In this document: one piece after another, positions 34,588 through 43,091 of the stretch | How the letters are laid out: each line of letters opens with the position of its first letter | Numbering within the stretch: the stretch's first letter is position 1 | DNA from: Bacillus sp. 1780r2a1 | GTDB taxonomy: Bacteria > Bacillota > Bacilli > Bacillales > Bacillaceae_H | Reading direction: 5' to 3' | Length of the DNA stretch: 64,000 bases | Assembly (NCBI GenBank): GCA_024134725.1 | Contig: CP099863.1 | Location: 1,483,501 to 1,547,500 of the forward strand | Made by a program: the position numbers and the translations under genes | Notes under the pieces: model-generated | Told to the model about the DNA's origin: nothing | Database searches by the model: none | The model's input: only the letters and a program-made list of their open reading frames with translations

Positions 34588-34616
34588 TACACATGGTTTC
34601 TTTTTATATTTATAAT
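34588..34616 (+). promoter_or_regulatory. des promoter
   Basis: TATAAT at 34611-34616 with a poor -35 (TACACA, 34588-34593) 17 bases upstream. A weak -35 next to an activator site is typical of a response-regulator-activated promoter. Confidence 0.65.
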
Positions 34617-34651
34617 TTTAAATAAATTATGAATGTGAAAGGGAAATCCAA

Positions 34652-35704
34652 ATGATTAAACAAAAACAAAAACAAAAAATGTTGAGACAATCAATGGCAC
34701 CTTATGAAAAGCCAAATGAGAAAAGCAGTATCGTTCAACTGATTAATACTATTGTTCCGTTTTTTGCTTTATGGTTTCTTGCTTATCAAAGCTTAGCGAT
34801 TTCATATGTATTAACCTTAGCAATCGGAGTGGTTGCCGCTGGCTTTTTAGTTCGAATTTTTATCATTTTCCATGATTGCTGCCACAACTCTTTCTTTAAA
34901 AATCGACGCTACAACAAAATTCTCGGTACCATTACAGGAGTATTAACTTTGTTCCCATACAACCAATGGGCACACAGCCATTCCATCCACCATGCTACGA
35001 GCGGAAATTTAGATAAGCGTGGAATCGGTGACCTGTGGATTTTAACAGTAGACGAATACTTGGAAGCACCTCGCTCACGTCGCATTGCTTATCGTTTATA
35101 CCGCAATCCATTTGTGATGTTTGTGATAGGTCCTATCTATGTGTTCTTGATTACAAATCGTTTTAATCGTAAAGGAGCTAAGCGAGCTGAGCGTATCAAT
35201 ACGTATGTTACAAACATTGCGATTGCGCTTATTGTGACAGTTGGATGTTTCACACTAGGATGGCAGTCATTCTTAATGGTTCAAGGTCCGATTTTCTTAA
35301 TTTCAGGTTCACTGGGCGTTTGGTTATTTTACGTACAGCATCAGTTTGAAGACTCTTATTTTGAAGCAGATGAAGAGTGGGAGTACGTACAGGCAGCAGT
35401 TGAAGGAAGCTCTTTTTACAAACTTCCAAAAGTACTACAGTGGTTAACGGGTAACATTGGCTATCATCATGTTCATCACTTGAGCCCTCGTGTTCCCAAT
35501 TATAACTTAGAAGCTGCTCATAATAATACCGAGCCTCTTCAAAACGTACCGACAATTACACTTCGCACTAGCTTAGAGTCTCTACGCTTTCACTTATGGG
35601 ACGAAGACCAAAAGAAATTTGTTGGCTTTAACCATTTAAAAACATTTAGCCGTGAAGAACGACAAAAAAGAGTAGCTGTATATTCTAGAGCAAATGTAAA
35701 ATAA
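34652..35704 (+). CDS. des: Des, membrane acyl-lipid desaturase
   Basis: 350 residues (B. subtilis Des 352). Two pairs of membrane segments surround the three His boxes of integral membrane desaturases: HDCCHN, HSIHHATSG and, near the end, GNIGYHHVHHLSP. It introduces a Delta5 cis double bond into membrane phospholipid acyl chains after cold shock. Start ATG with GAAAGGGAAA ahead. First gene of the des-desK-desR unit; the operator and weak promoter upstream fit DesR activation. Confidence 0.95.
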   Translation: MIKQKQKQKMLRQSMAPYEKPNEKSSIVQLINTIVPFFALWFLAYQSLAISYVLTLAIGVVAAGFLVRIFIIFHDCCHNSFFKNRRYNKILGTITGVLTLFPYNQWAHSHSIHHATSGNLDKRGIGDLWILTVDEYLEAPRSRRIAYRLYRNPFVMFVIGPIYVFLITNRFNRKGAKRAERINTYVTNIAIALIVTVGCFTLGWQSFLMVQGPIFLISGSLGVWLFYVQHQFEDSYFEADEEWEYVQAAVEGSSFYKLPKVLQWLTGNIGYHHVHHLSPRVPNYNLEAAHNNTEPLQNVPTITLRTSLESLRFHLWDEDQKKFVGFNHLKTFSREERQKRVAVYSRANVK

Positions 35705-35709
35705 TACCC

Positions 35710-35751
35710 AATGCCATATGTGATTATGATACGATAATCACGTATGGCATT
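35710..35751 (+). terminator. Hairpin between des and desK
   Basis: AATGCCATATGTGATTAT pairs with ATAATCACGTATGGCATT, one mismatch, 6-base loop. There is little T tail, so it probably gives partial read-through into desKR or stabilises the des message. Confidence 0.7.
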
Positions 35752-35781
35752 AATTATGAAAGTAAAAGAGGGTTTTACGTC

Positions 35782-36927
35782 ATGAAGAAAAAGGATACGA
35801 TCTTTCAAAAAATAACGGGAATGTCTCCTTACATATGGACAGTTTTTAGCTTACTGCCTTTTTATTTTGTTTTTCAGTCTTCTTCAATGAATGACATTTT
35901 GTTAGGTATTTTGTTAACGATTCTCTTCTTTATTTTTTACCGGTTTGCTTTTATATCAAAAGGCTGGCCTATTTATGTATGGACGGTCCTCCTCATTAGT
36001 ATATCCATCGCGATGACGACGCTTTTTAGCTACGTTTATTTTTCTTTTTACTTTGCTTTTTTTCTCGCTTATTTCATAGGAAATGTTCAAAAATGGCTTA
36101 CGTTCATTACGCTTTATATTATTCATTTAGTGAGTACAGCAATTTCACTAAACTATAATATGGTGGCTCAAGAAGAACTGTTTGTTCGCCAACTTCCGGT
36201 TATGATTATCATTTATATGAGCGTCATCATCTTCCCTTTTACAATCTATAACCGTAAAAAAAGAGAGCGCTTAGAGGAGCAGTTAGAAGATGCGAATAAG
36301 CGAATCTCAGAGCTGGTCAAACAGGAGGAAAGGCAGAGGATTGCTCGTGACCTTCACGATACGCTTGGACAAAAGCTATCTCTAATTGGATTAAAAAGCG
36401 ACTTGGCACGTAAGCTGATTAATAAAGATCCAGAGCAGGCAAGAGTAGAATTGAAAGACGTTCAGCAAACCGCAAGAACAGCACTAAATGAAGTTCGTAA
36501 ACTAGTGTCTCAGATGAGGGGCATTCGATTAAAAGAAGAACTAGTACGCGTAGAACAAATACTTAGCGTAGCTGAAATAGAATTTATTCATAATGAATTG
36601 GCTCTATCAAACGTTTCGCCGCTGACGGAAAATATTTTAAGCATGTGCTTAAAAGAAGCAGTAACAAACGTTGTAAAGCATAGCAGAGCCTCTTACTGTG
36701 AAGTCAATATTGTACAATCTAAAGATGAAATTATGATTACCATTCAAGATAATGGACAAGGCATTGCAAGTAAAGATGCTTTGCAACATGGTAACGGACT
36801 TATTGGTATGAGAGAAAGGTTAGAGTTTGTCAATGGAACGCTAGATATTCAATCAGATGAAGGAACAAAAGTAATTGTGAAAGTTCCGAGCGTGCGTAAG
36901 CAAGTGGAAAAGGAGGAAGAGAGATGA
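35782..36927 (+). CDS. desK: DesK, thermosensor histidine kinase
   Basis: 381 residues. The first ~155 residues hold four or five membrane segments, the thermosensing part. A coiled coil leads to the HisKA_3 motif with His192 in RDLHDTLGQK, then a HATPase_c domain (N box EAVTNVVKHS, G boxes DNGQGI and GNGLIGM). It phosphorylates DesR when the membrane becomes ordered at low temperature. Overlaps desR by four bases. Confidence 0.95.
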   Translation: MKKKDTIFQKITGMSPYIWTVFSLLPFYFVFQSSSMNDILLGILLTILFFIFYRFAFISKGWPIYVWTVLLISISIAMTTLFSYVYFSFYFAFFLAYFIGNVQKWLTFITLYIIHLVSTAISLNYNMVAQEELFVRQLPVMIIIYMSVIIFPFTIYNRKKRERLEEQLEDANKRISELVKQEERQRIARDLHDTLGQKLSLIGLKSDLARKLINKDPEQARVELKDVQQTARTALNEVRKLVSQMRGIRLKEELVRVEQILSVAEIEFIHNELALSNVSPLTENILSMCLKEAVTNVVKHSRASYCEVNIVQSKDEIMITIQDNGQGIASKDALQHGNGLIGMRERLEFVNGTLDIQSDEGTKVIVKVPSVRKQVEKEEER

Positions 36928-37523
36928 TTCGAATCGTTATAGCTGAGGATCAGCGGATGTTGTTAGGTGCTTTAGGGTCTTTGTTAAGCTTAGAAGATGA
37001 TATGGAAGTCGTTGGGAAAGCATCGAATGGAGAAGAAGCAGTAGCTCTTGCGCGTCAGCATCATCCCGATATTTGCATCATGGATATTGAAATGCCTCTT
37101 AAAACAGGGTTAGAAGCAGCAGAAGAGCTGGAAGACCTCGATTGCAAAGTGATTATTTTAACGACTTTTGCACGCTCTGGTTATTTTCAACGAGCGTTAA
37201 AAGCAAAAGTTAGCGGCTACTTGTTGAAGGATAGCCCAAGCGAAGAGCTAGCAAGCTCCATTCGCAGTATTATGCAAGGGAGACGCATTTATGCTCCTGA
37301 GCTTGTGGATGACGTATACGGGGAAGAAAACCCGCTAACGGAACGCGAAAAAGAAGTACTTCAGCTTGTAGCTGATGGCAAAAATACAAAAGAAATTGCA
37401 GAAGAGCTGTCTTTAAAAACAGGTACCGTACGAAACTATATCTCCACAATTTTGGATAAGCTTGAAGTGAAAAATCGTATTGAAGCTATTACGCGCTTTA
37501 AAGAAAAGGGTTGGTTTAAATAA
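36924..37523 (+). CDS. desR: DesR, NarL/LuxR-type response regulator
   Basis: 199 residues. Receiver domain with Asp54 as phosphoacceptor (CIMDIEMP), acidic residues Asp9/Glu8 and Lys in LLKDSP; C-terminal LuxR HTH (LTEREKEVLQLVADGKNTKE). It activates des. ATG overlaps the desK stop; followed by a terminator. Confidence 0.95.
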   Translation: MIRIVIAEDQRMLLGALGSLLSLEDDMEVVGKASNGEEAVALARQHHPDICIMDIEMPLKTGLEAAEELEDLDCKVIILTTFARSGYFQRALKAKVSGYLLKDSPSEELASSIRSIMQGRRIYAPELVDDVYGEENPLTEREKEVLQLVADGKNTKEIAEELSLKTGTVRNYISTILDKLEVKNRIEAITRFKEKGWFK

Positions 37524-37527
37524 ATGG

Positions 37528-37562
37528 AAAAAAGGGGACATGTTACTATGTTCTCTTTTTTG
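37528..37562 (+). terminator. Terminator of the des operon
   Basis: AAAAAGGGGACATG pairs with TGTTCTCTTTTT with GU pairs, loop TTACTA, ending in six T. Confidence 0.8.
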
Positions 37563-37743
37563 TGTTTATTCTAAATTTTCTGATATCATTATTTTACATT
37601 GTAAGCGATTTCGTTTATAATGAAAGCAGAAGAGATGATTACTCTCATTACATTATTTAATTGAAAAAGAATGGCTAATAAAATAAACATAATGATTGGG
37701 AAATTTAATGGTTAATTGAACTAGTAGAGGAGATGAAACAGAA
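37563..37743. other. Spacer before the 40-codon ORF
   Basis: AT-rich with no gene. It must hold the promoter of the small ORF if that is expressed; TTACAT/TATAAT at about 37595-37620 is a possible pair, with poorly defined spacing. Confidence 0.35.
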
Positions 37744-37866
37744 ATGGTAAAACAGGAAAAGTTAATGTTTGGTGACTTCATTCAAGGTGATCGCTTCGAA
37801 TTACATTCTTACCTTGTTTATTTGTTTCAGCAGTCTCAAAGAAAGATTAGACAGATTAAACAGTAA
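37744..37866 (+). CDS. Possible 40-residue small protein
   Basis: ATG 37744 to TAA 37866 encodes 40 residues: charged N-terminus (MVKQEKLMFGDFIQGDRFEL), an aromatic centre (HSYLVYLFQQ) and a basic tail (RKIRQIKQ), which could form an amphipathic helix. AGAGGAG lies 11 bases upstream, slightly long. A strong terminator follows 34 bases after the stop, which supports a real transcript. Family not recognised. Confidence 0.5.
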   Translation: MVKQEKLMFGDFIQGDRFELHSYLVYLFQQSQRKIRQIKQ

Positions 37867-37899
37867 GCAAATTGACATGATTTCAACATTCCATTATAC

Positions 37900-37942
37900 A
37901 TAAGCGGTAGCGCTTCGTTTTTTAACGACGCTACCGCTTATT
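37900..37942. terminator. Terminator before the MFS gene
   Basis: ATAAGCGGTAGCG pairs with CGCTACCGCTTAT; inner TCGTT/AACGA bases extend the stem around TTTT. AT-rich ends allow either direction. Confidence 0.75.
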
Positions 37943-37970
37943 ATATGAAAAAAAAGAATAGATTATCTAA

Positions 37971-38005
37971 TTGACAACAGCATGTCTAGCAGTATAAGTT
38001 ATACT
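37971..38005 (+). promoter_or_regulatory. MFS promoter with a palindromic operator
   Basis: TTGACA at 37971-37976 and TATAAG at 37993-37998 with a 16-base spacer. AGTATAAGTTATACT at 37991-38005 is a perfect palindrome around G and covers the -10, as for TetR- or MarR-type repressors of drug pumps. Confidence 0.65.
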
Positions 38006-38085
38006 ACGTGTAGAAAAAAATGAACATGAAGTATACTGATGTAGCATGCTATTTTTGTGTTCCAATAGGAGGAGAGACAGCTCGA

Positions 38086-39285
38086 ATGTCTGGAGAACAA
38101 AGAAAAAAGATCATTATTTTAATGATTAATATGTTTATTGCAGTTGGAAGCTTTGGAATTATTATTCCAATCCTGCCTGCATATTTACAGTCAATTAATC
38201 AAGGAGGAACTGCAGCAGGGTTAATGATTGCTATTTTTGCAGGTGCACAGCTTATTTTTTCACCAATTGCAGGAAAGTGGTCCGATCAATATGGTCGACG
38301 AAAAATGATTATATATGGACTCGCTGGGTTAACGCTATCCATGTTTATCTTTTACGCAGTCAATTCAATTTGGTTGCTTTATGCATCGCGCGTCATTGGT
38401 GGAGTGGGTGCCGCTTTACTTATTCCTGCAATCTTTGCATATGTTGCAGATATTACAACGATGGAGCAGCGTGCAAAAGGAAACAGTCTCGTCTCAGCAG
38501 CTATGTCACTAGGGATTGTAATTGGACCTGGAATTGGTGGCTTTTTAGCTGATTTTGGCTTGAAGGTTCCGTTTTTAGTCTCAGCACTTGTATCTCTTGT
38601 AGCTGTTTTATTTTCAATGATGTTATTAGAAAATAGTGAAACAGAAGAAGCTACAGCAGCACGAGCGGCTATTCAAGATAATGAGTCTATGGTTTTGAAA
38701 CTAGCACGCTCTGTTAAGATGCCTTATTTTATACCGCTTGTTATTACTCTTGTGATGAGCTTTGGGCTCATGGCGTATGAGTCAGTGCTGGGTCTATTTT
38801 TGGATAATCAGTTTGGAGCTACCCCGCAGCAAATTGCTTTAATGGTTACAGCAACAGGAATTGTTAGCGTTATTGTGCAGTTGTTTCTAGTAGATCGTAT
38901 TGTTCGCACATTTGGTGAAGTTGCGGTATTGAACATTTTTATCGGCGTGGCAGCACTTGGGTTTTTATTATCATTGTTCACAAGGAGCTATAGCTTATTC
39001 TTTGTCATTTCGCTGATTATTTTCCTTGCAACGTCTATTCTTCGTCCAGTCTTAAACACGCTTATTTCGAAGATGGCCGGTAATGAACAAGGGTTTGCTA
39101 TGGGAATGAACAACGCTTATATGAGTATCGGAAATGTATTAGGTCCAACTCTTGCTGGCGTTTTATTTGATGTACAAATTATGTATCCGTTTGTACTAGG
39201 TCTGGTTTTATTACTTGTAACGCTCGGTATTACGATAGTGTGGCAAAAGCGTACGCTAAAACAAAGCGCACTTGTGAATAAATAA
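38086..39285 (+). CDS. MFS multidrug exporter, Bmr/NorA-like
   Basis: From ATG 38086 (AGGAGGAGA ahead) 399 residues and 12 predicted membrane segments. It has the DHA1 loop GKWSDQYGRRKMIIYG, and the motif C region GIVIGPGIGGFLADFG of 12-TM proton antiporters. It resembles Bmr, Blt and NorA of Gram-positives, which expel cationic drugs and dyes. The palindrome over its promoter suggests control by a ligand-responsive repressor; no regulator gene is adjacent. An upstream frame from 38020 has no ribosome binding site. Confidence 0.85.
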   Translation: MSGEQRKKIIILMINMFIAVGSFGIIIPILPAYLQSINQGGTAAGLMIAIFAGAQLIFSPIAGKWSDQYGRRKMIIYGLAGLTLSMFIFYAVNSIWLLYASRVIGGVGAALLIPAIFAYVADITTMEQRAKGNSLVSAAMSLGIVIGPGIGGFLADFGLKVPFLVSALVSLVAVLFSMMLLENSETEEATAARAAIQDNESMVLKLARSVKMPYFIPLVITLVMSFGLMAYESVLGLFLDNQFGATPQQIALMVTATGIVSVIVQLFLVDRIVRTFGEVAVLNIFIGVAALGFLLSLFTRSYSLFFVISLIIFLATSILRPVLNTLISKMAGNEQGFAMGMNNAYMSIGNVLGPTLAGVLFDVQIMYPFVLGLVLLLVTLGITIVWQKRTLKQSALVNK

Positions 39286-39321
39286 AAAGAAAGAGAGAAG
39301 TCTCGCTCTTTCTTTTTATTT
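39282..39321 (+). terminator. Terminator after the Bmr-like gene
   Basis: AAAAAGAAAGAG and CTCTTTCTTTTT form the stem, ending in TTTATTT. Its tail touches the -35 of the next promoter. Confidence 0.85.
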
Positions 39322-39348
39322 ACATATTTTAATAGTTTGTGGTAATAT
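39319..39348 (+). promoter_or_regulatory. Promoter of the T-box transcript
   Basis: TTTACA at 39319-39324 and TAATAT at 39343-39348, 18-base spacer; the start would be near 39355, just before the T-box leader. Confidence 0.6.
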
Positions 39349-39360
39349 ATAGAAAAAATA

Positions 39361-39627
39361 AACACGGTGAAGAGAAGAGTAAATAAATAAGCTTTGCACA
39401 GAGAGCCCGGTAGCTGAAAACGGGTCAAAGTGAATTTGTTGAACCAAGTCTCAGAGAGGCATATCGGAACATTTAAGGGATGATATGACGGGTGCTCCTG
39501 TTACAGAGCTAAGGTATGATTGTACCTGATGAGATTGATGTGGTGACATGTCAATAAACTGGGGTGGCAGCGCGATAAAAACTCGCCCCCAAGACAGTAT
39601 TTTTGTCTTGGGGGCGAGTTTTTTTAT
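39361..39627 (+). ncRNA. T-box riboswitch leader, specifier read as CCA (Pro)
   Basis: All landmarks of a T-box leader are present in order: GTGAAGAG near the base of stem I; AGTA at 39378-39381; the apical AGAGAGCCCGGTAG region; the returning strand ATTTGTT that pairs with AATAAAT; then GAA-CCA-A at 39441-39447, the usual specifier-loop pattern; stem III AGGTAT/GTACCT; the T-box GGGGTGGCAGCGCG at 39561-39574; and a terminator whose stem ACTCGCCCCCAAGAC/GTCTTGGGGGCGAGT competes with it, followed by seven T. CCA would pair with the UGG anticodon of tRNA-Pro. The acceptor-pairing bases read UGGC, calling for G73 in the tRNA, which should be checked. It controls the downstream MFS gene. Confidence 0.88.
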
Positions 39628-39648
39628 GCCCTAAAGGGGGAGAGAGTA

Positions 39649-40866
39649 ATGAAGAAGACAGGATTATATGGGAGAGGGTTACTTTTAGCAAGTATTGGCA
39701 TATCGGGGATTGGTAGCTGGATTTATTTCATTGCGCTGAATTTACTTGTTCTGGATGTGACGAACTCACCCCTAGCTGTTTCTGGTCTTTATATGGTAAG
39801 AGCAGCAGCATCTATGTTAACCAATATATGGGCGGGGAGTCTAATTGATCGTTTAAACAAAAAGTATTTGATGATTGGATTAAACCTTATGCAAACTGTT
39901 TTTATTTTGTGGTTAGCCTCGTCAACGTCCATTTTAGCTATGTATGTACTCGTTGGAATTATAACAGCCGTAGGTGCAGCATATGAGCCAACATCAATGG
40001 CATATATGACGAAACTTTTACCTGAAGAAAAGCGGAAGAGGTTTAACTCTATGCGTAGCCTTTTGGATGCAGGAGCGTTTTTTACCGGTCCGGCAGTTGC
40101 GGGTGTATTAGTGATGATTGGTACACCAGCATTAGCTATTTACATTAACAGCGTCGCGCTGTTGATTTCGGTATTCCTGCTGTGGTATGTGCCAAACTTA
40201 GAAAGAAACGATTTTACCACACAAAAGGTTCAAACGTTCTTTTTCCATATGGTTAAAGCGGATTGGCATTTGGTATTTTCTTTTAGTCGACATGCAGTAG
40301 GAATTATGTGTATTTATCTATTCTTTAGTTTCATGAACGTTTTAATGACGGCAACAGATTCATTAGAAGCAGCTTTTTCACTAAAAGAGCTAGGGCTAAC
40401 AGAGGGAGAGTATGGACTATTGGTTAGTATAGCTGGTGGAGGTGTACTTATCGGTGCCCTTCTTAACACCATAATAGTTGAAAAAATTCCTACACCTTGG
40501 CTCCTTGGCATGGGGAGCATGCTAACAGCTGGAGGATATATGTTATTTACAAATTCGACTACATTTTTTATAGCAGCCTGCGGATGCGCCTTGATATCGT
40601 TTTCTATGGCATTTGCGAACACGGCATTCTATACATTTTATCAAACGTATATTCCAGTTGAAATGATGGGGCGGGTTGGAAGCTTATATGGAGTGATAGA
40701 AAGTCTATGTATTATAATCGTAACGGCTTTGTTTGGAGTTGCAACAGAGGTACTATCCATTCGATTGGTCGTTATAGTGGGAGCAACTTTAATGGTTATT
40801 GTAGCTTTAGCATTATGGACTTGTAGTTTACGGGTGCTTGCTCAAAGAGAAAACGCTAGTACATAA
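39649..40866 (+). CDS. MFS transporter under T-box control
   Basis: 405 residues and 12 predicted membrane segments, MFS_3/DHA3-type, with loop 2-3 motif AGSLIDRLNKKYLMIG and a second-half GRVGSLYGVIESL. Relatives export macrolides or siderophores. Transcription runs through a T-box leader that should open when an uncharged tRNA (Pro by the specifier) accumulates. This points to a role tied to that amino acid: uptake, exchange, or export of an inhibitor or peptide linked to it. AAAGGGGGAGAG precedes ATG 39649. No amino acid biosynthesis gene is in the unit. Confidence 0.85.
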   Translation: MKKTGLYGRGLLLASIGISGIGSWIYFIALNLLVLDVTNSPLAVSGLYMVRAAASMLTNIWAGSLIDRLNKKYLMIGLNLMQTVFILWLASSTSILAMYVLVGIITAVGAAYEPTSMAYMTKLLPEEKRKRFNSMRSLLDAGAFFTGPAVAGVLVMIGTPALAIYINSVALLISVFLLWYVPNLERNDFTTQKVQTFFFHMVKADWHLVFSFSRHAVGIMCIYLFFSFMNVLMTATDSLEAAFSLKELGLTEGEYGLLVSIAGGGVLIGALLNTIIVEKIPTPWLLGMGSMLTAGGYMLFTNSTTFFIAACGCALISFSMAFANTAFYTFYQTYIPVEMMGRVGSLYGVIESLCIIIVTALFGVATEVLSIRLVVIVGATLMVIVALALWTCSLRVLAQRENAST

Positions 40867-40926
40867 ATTGGCAACAATATGAGCCTTCAAACGTTTTATT
40901 AATAGTTAAATCGTAGGAGGGCTTAT

Positions 40927-41877
40927 ATGTTAAAAAAAATAATAAAAAGAGTAAACATATCTTTAGCTATAGTATGTGTAACATGGATAACCTTGCATCA
41001 AATATTAACTGTTGTGGAAGAAAATCGCTACCCACCCTTAGGAGATCTTGTAGAAGTAAAAGGAAAGCAGATGCATATCTATCAAAAAGGTAAAGGGAAA
41101 CAAACAATTGTATTATTAGCGGGCCTTGGAACACCTGCTCCAGTTGTTGATTTTTCTCCTCTTATGAACGAGTTATCACATACCTATAAAGTCGTAGTTG
41201 TGGAGCCTTTTGGTTATGGTTGGAGTGATTTTACAGAGGATGAACGATCGGCTGAAAATATTATTGGAGAAGTAAGAAGTGCATTGAAAAAAGCAGACAT
41301 ACAAGGTCCATATATTCTTATGCCTCATTCGGTGTCAGGCATTTATGCAATGTATTATGCCAATCACTACCCTGATGAAGTGGAAGCCATTGTTGGCATT
41401 GATCCAACGTTCCCAAAGATGCTAAGGTATTTTGGTGAAGCGGCCCCAACGATGCCAATTATTTTTCGATTTGCTGCTCCAACAGGAGTGGCTCGTCTAG
41501 TAGTTGAACGTGATGATGAGTCTTATTTACCTATAACTCAACCAGGAACTTATTCTAGCAAAGAGTTAAAAATGATAAAGGTAAAGACTAGCATAAAAGG
41601 ATACAACAAAAACATCATTATGGAAATGAATGAGATAGAAAGAAATATAAATAAAACGGAATCCTTGAATATTCCAAATAAAGTACCAGTCTTAATTTTT
41701 GCTAAGAACTTTCAGAAAGAAAAAAACGGCAAATCAATACAATCATTTTATGAGCAGGAAATTGCAAATCAGCATCATCATAAAGTGGTGATGTTAAACG
41801 GACATCATTACCTTCATTGGACACATTCTCATGAAATAGTTGAAGAGCTAAACCTCTTTTTAAAGCAAACCAATTAA
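40927..41877 (+). CDS. Membrane-anchored alpha/beta hydrolase
   Basis: 316 residues. A basic N-terminus followed by one hydrophobic segment (residues ~10-30) should anchor it with the body outside. The alpha/beta hydrolase features are LLAGLGTPAP (oxyanion region), PFGYGWSD, the nucleophile elbow MPHSVSG with its central Ser near residue 141 (the first Gly of GxSxG is Pro-His here), and a C-terminal GHHYLHWTHS His. Substrate unknown. TAGGAGGGC precedes the ATG. No obvious partner. Confidence 0.8.
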   Translation: MLKKIIKRVNISLAIVCVTWITLHQILTVVEENRYPPLGDLVEVKGKQMHIYQKGKGKQTIVLLAGLGTPAPVVDFSPLMNELSHTYKVVVVEPFGYGWSDFTEDERSAENIIGEVRSALKKADIQGPYILMPHSVSGIYAMYYANHYPDEVEAIVGIDPTFPKMLRYFGEAAPTMPIIFRFAAPTGVARLVVERDDESYLPITQPGTYSSKELKMIKVKTSIKGYNKNIIMEMNEIERNINKTESLNIPNKVPVLIFAKNFQKEKNGKSIQSFYEQEIANQHHHKVVMLNGHHYLHWTHSHEIVEELNLFLKQTN

Positions 41878-42022
41878 TGAAAATGAGTTGTATCTTGCTA
41901 GTAGTTATTTAATAAAACGCTTGCAATTTTCTGAATTATCATTCTAAAATAAACTCAGCGTGAACATTCATGCGTACAGAGGGTGTATTTACACTTTTAT
42001 TAGTGAAAGGGGAATTTATTTT

Positions 42023-42970
42023 ATGGGAGAACCAATTTTTTTTAAACCAGTTTTTCATGATCGCATTTGGGGAGGAACAGCATTAAAGGATGTATTTAAT
42101 TATGAAATTTCTTCAGAATTAGTTGGTGAGTGTTGGGGAATATCAGCTCATCCTAATGGACCTTCGGCGATAGAAAAAGGTTCCTTTTCGACAAAAACGT
42201 TAGATGAACTATGGAAACAATATCCTGAGATTTTCAATTATTTAGAAAGAGATCAATTTCCTTTACTAGTGAAAATTTTAGATGCGAATGAAGATTTGTC
42301 CGTTCAAGTTCATCCAGGAAACGAATATGCATCAACTTTTGAGCAAGGAGAAATGGGCAAGACAGAATGTTGGTACATCCTTGACTGCAAAGAAGGAGCA
42401 GAAATCATTTATGGTCATCATGCAGCTACAAAAGAAGAATTTGCAGAAATGATTACCAAAGGTCAATGGGATCAGCTCTTAAAAAAAGTTAAAGTTAAGC
42501 CAGGAGACTTCTTTTATGTACCAAGCGGCACCATTCATGCTTTAGGCAAAGGAACTCTCGTATTAGAAATTCAGCAAAACTCTGACACTACTTATCGAAT
42601 TTATGATTATGATCGCGTTGATAAAAATGGAAACAAAAGAGAATTACATTTAGAGAAAGCACTTGACGTTACAAACGTTCCTCATACCGATTTTAACCAT
42701 TCGATATCTGTAACTAGAGATAAAAACATTACAATCACAACGTTTATTCAAAGCCAATATTTTTCTGTACATAAATGGGCAGTTAATGGAGAAGTCTCGC
42801 GTTTGATAACCGATCCATTTTTGCTATGTAGTATCATTAGCGGAGAAGGAAAGTTAGTCTATCGTGATAGAGAATATCTATTCCAAAAAGGGAGTCATTT
42901 TATGTTACCGGCGTTAATCCATGAAGTTGACATTATAGGAGAATGTGAAATCATGGTTTGTCACCCGTAA
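42023..42970 (+). CDS. manA: Mannose-6-phosphate isomerase, class I
   Basis: 315 residues from ATG 42023 (GAAAGGGGAA ahead), the usual length of Bacillus ManA/Pmi. Cupin metal ligands are seen in SVQVHPGNEYA, GKTECWYIL and SGTIHALGKG. It interconverts mannose 6-phosphate and fructose 6-phosphate. It ends in its own terminator, 155 bases before the glycan locus, but supplies the step needed after mannose phosphorylation by the ROK kinases downstream. An upstream frame to 41960 lacks a site. Confidence 0.92.
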   Translation: MGEPIFFKPVFHDRIWGGTALKDVFNYEISSELVGECWGISAHPNGPSAIEKGSFSTKTLDELWKQYPEIFNYLERDQFPLLVKILDANEDLSVQVHPGNEYASTFEQGEMGKTECWYILDCKEGAEIIYGHHAATKEEFAEMITKGQWDQLLKKVKVKPGDFFYVPSGTIHALGKGTLVLEIQQNSDTTYRIYDYDRVDKNGNKRELHLEKALDVTNVPHTDFNHSISVTRDKNITITTFIQSQYFSVHKWAVNGEVSRLITDPFLLCSIISGEGKLVYRDREYLFQKGSHFMLPALIHEVDIIGECEIMVCHP

Positions 42971-42973
42971 AAT

Positions 42974-42998
42974 TAGGTAGAAGTACCTGTTTTTTCTA
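42974..42998 (+). terminator. Terminator after manA
   Basis: AGGTA and TACCT form a short stem with loop GAAG, followed by GTTTTTTCT. Small but typical in form. Confidence 0.6.
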
Positions 42999-43048
42999 AA
43001 AAATATTTTTTTTGGTTTAAAAAGAAAATAAATTTCATTAAAATAAAA

Positions 43049-43082
43049 ACTATCAAAATAATTTTATAAATATTTTGATAGT
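43049..43082. promoter_or_regulatory. Inverted repeat upstream of the glycan locus, possible operator
   Basis: ACTATCAAAATA (43049-43060) and TATTTTGATAGT (43071-43082) are perfect 12-base arms around ATTTTATAAA. No T run follows, which argues against a terminator; a regulator site, perhaps for the RpiR-type protein of the locus, is possible. Confidence 0.5.
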
Positions 43083-43091
43083 CTTGTAATT

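Noticed and set aside
41911-41939. cre-like (AAAACGCTTGCA) and CodY-like (AATTTTCTGAATTAT) sequences upstream of manA
   Set aside because: Three mismatches each; too weak to list as sites, though regulation of manA by CcpA would be sensible.
43049-43082. Second terminator after manA
   Set aside because: The stem is AT-only at its inner end and lacks a T run, and manA already has a small terminator at 42974; an operator is more likely.
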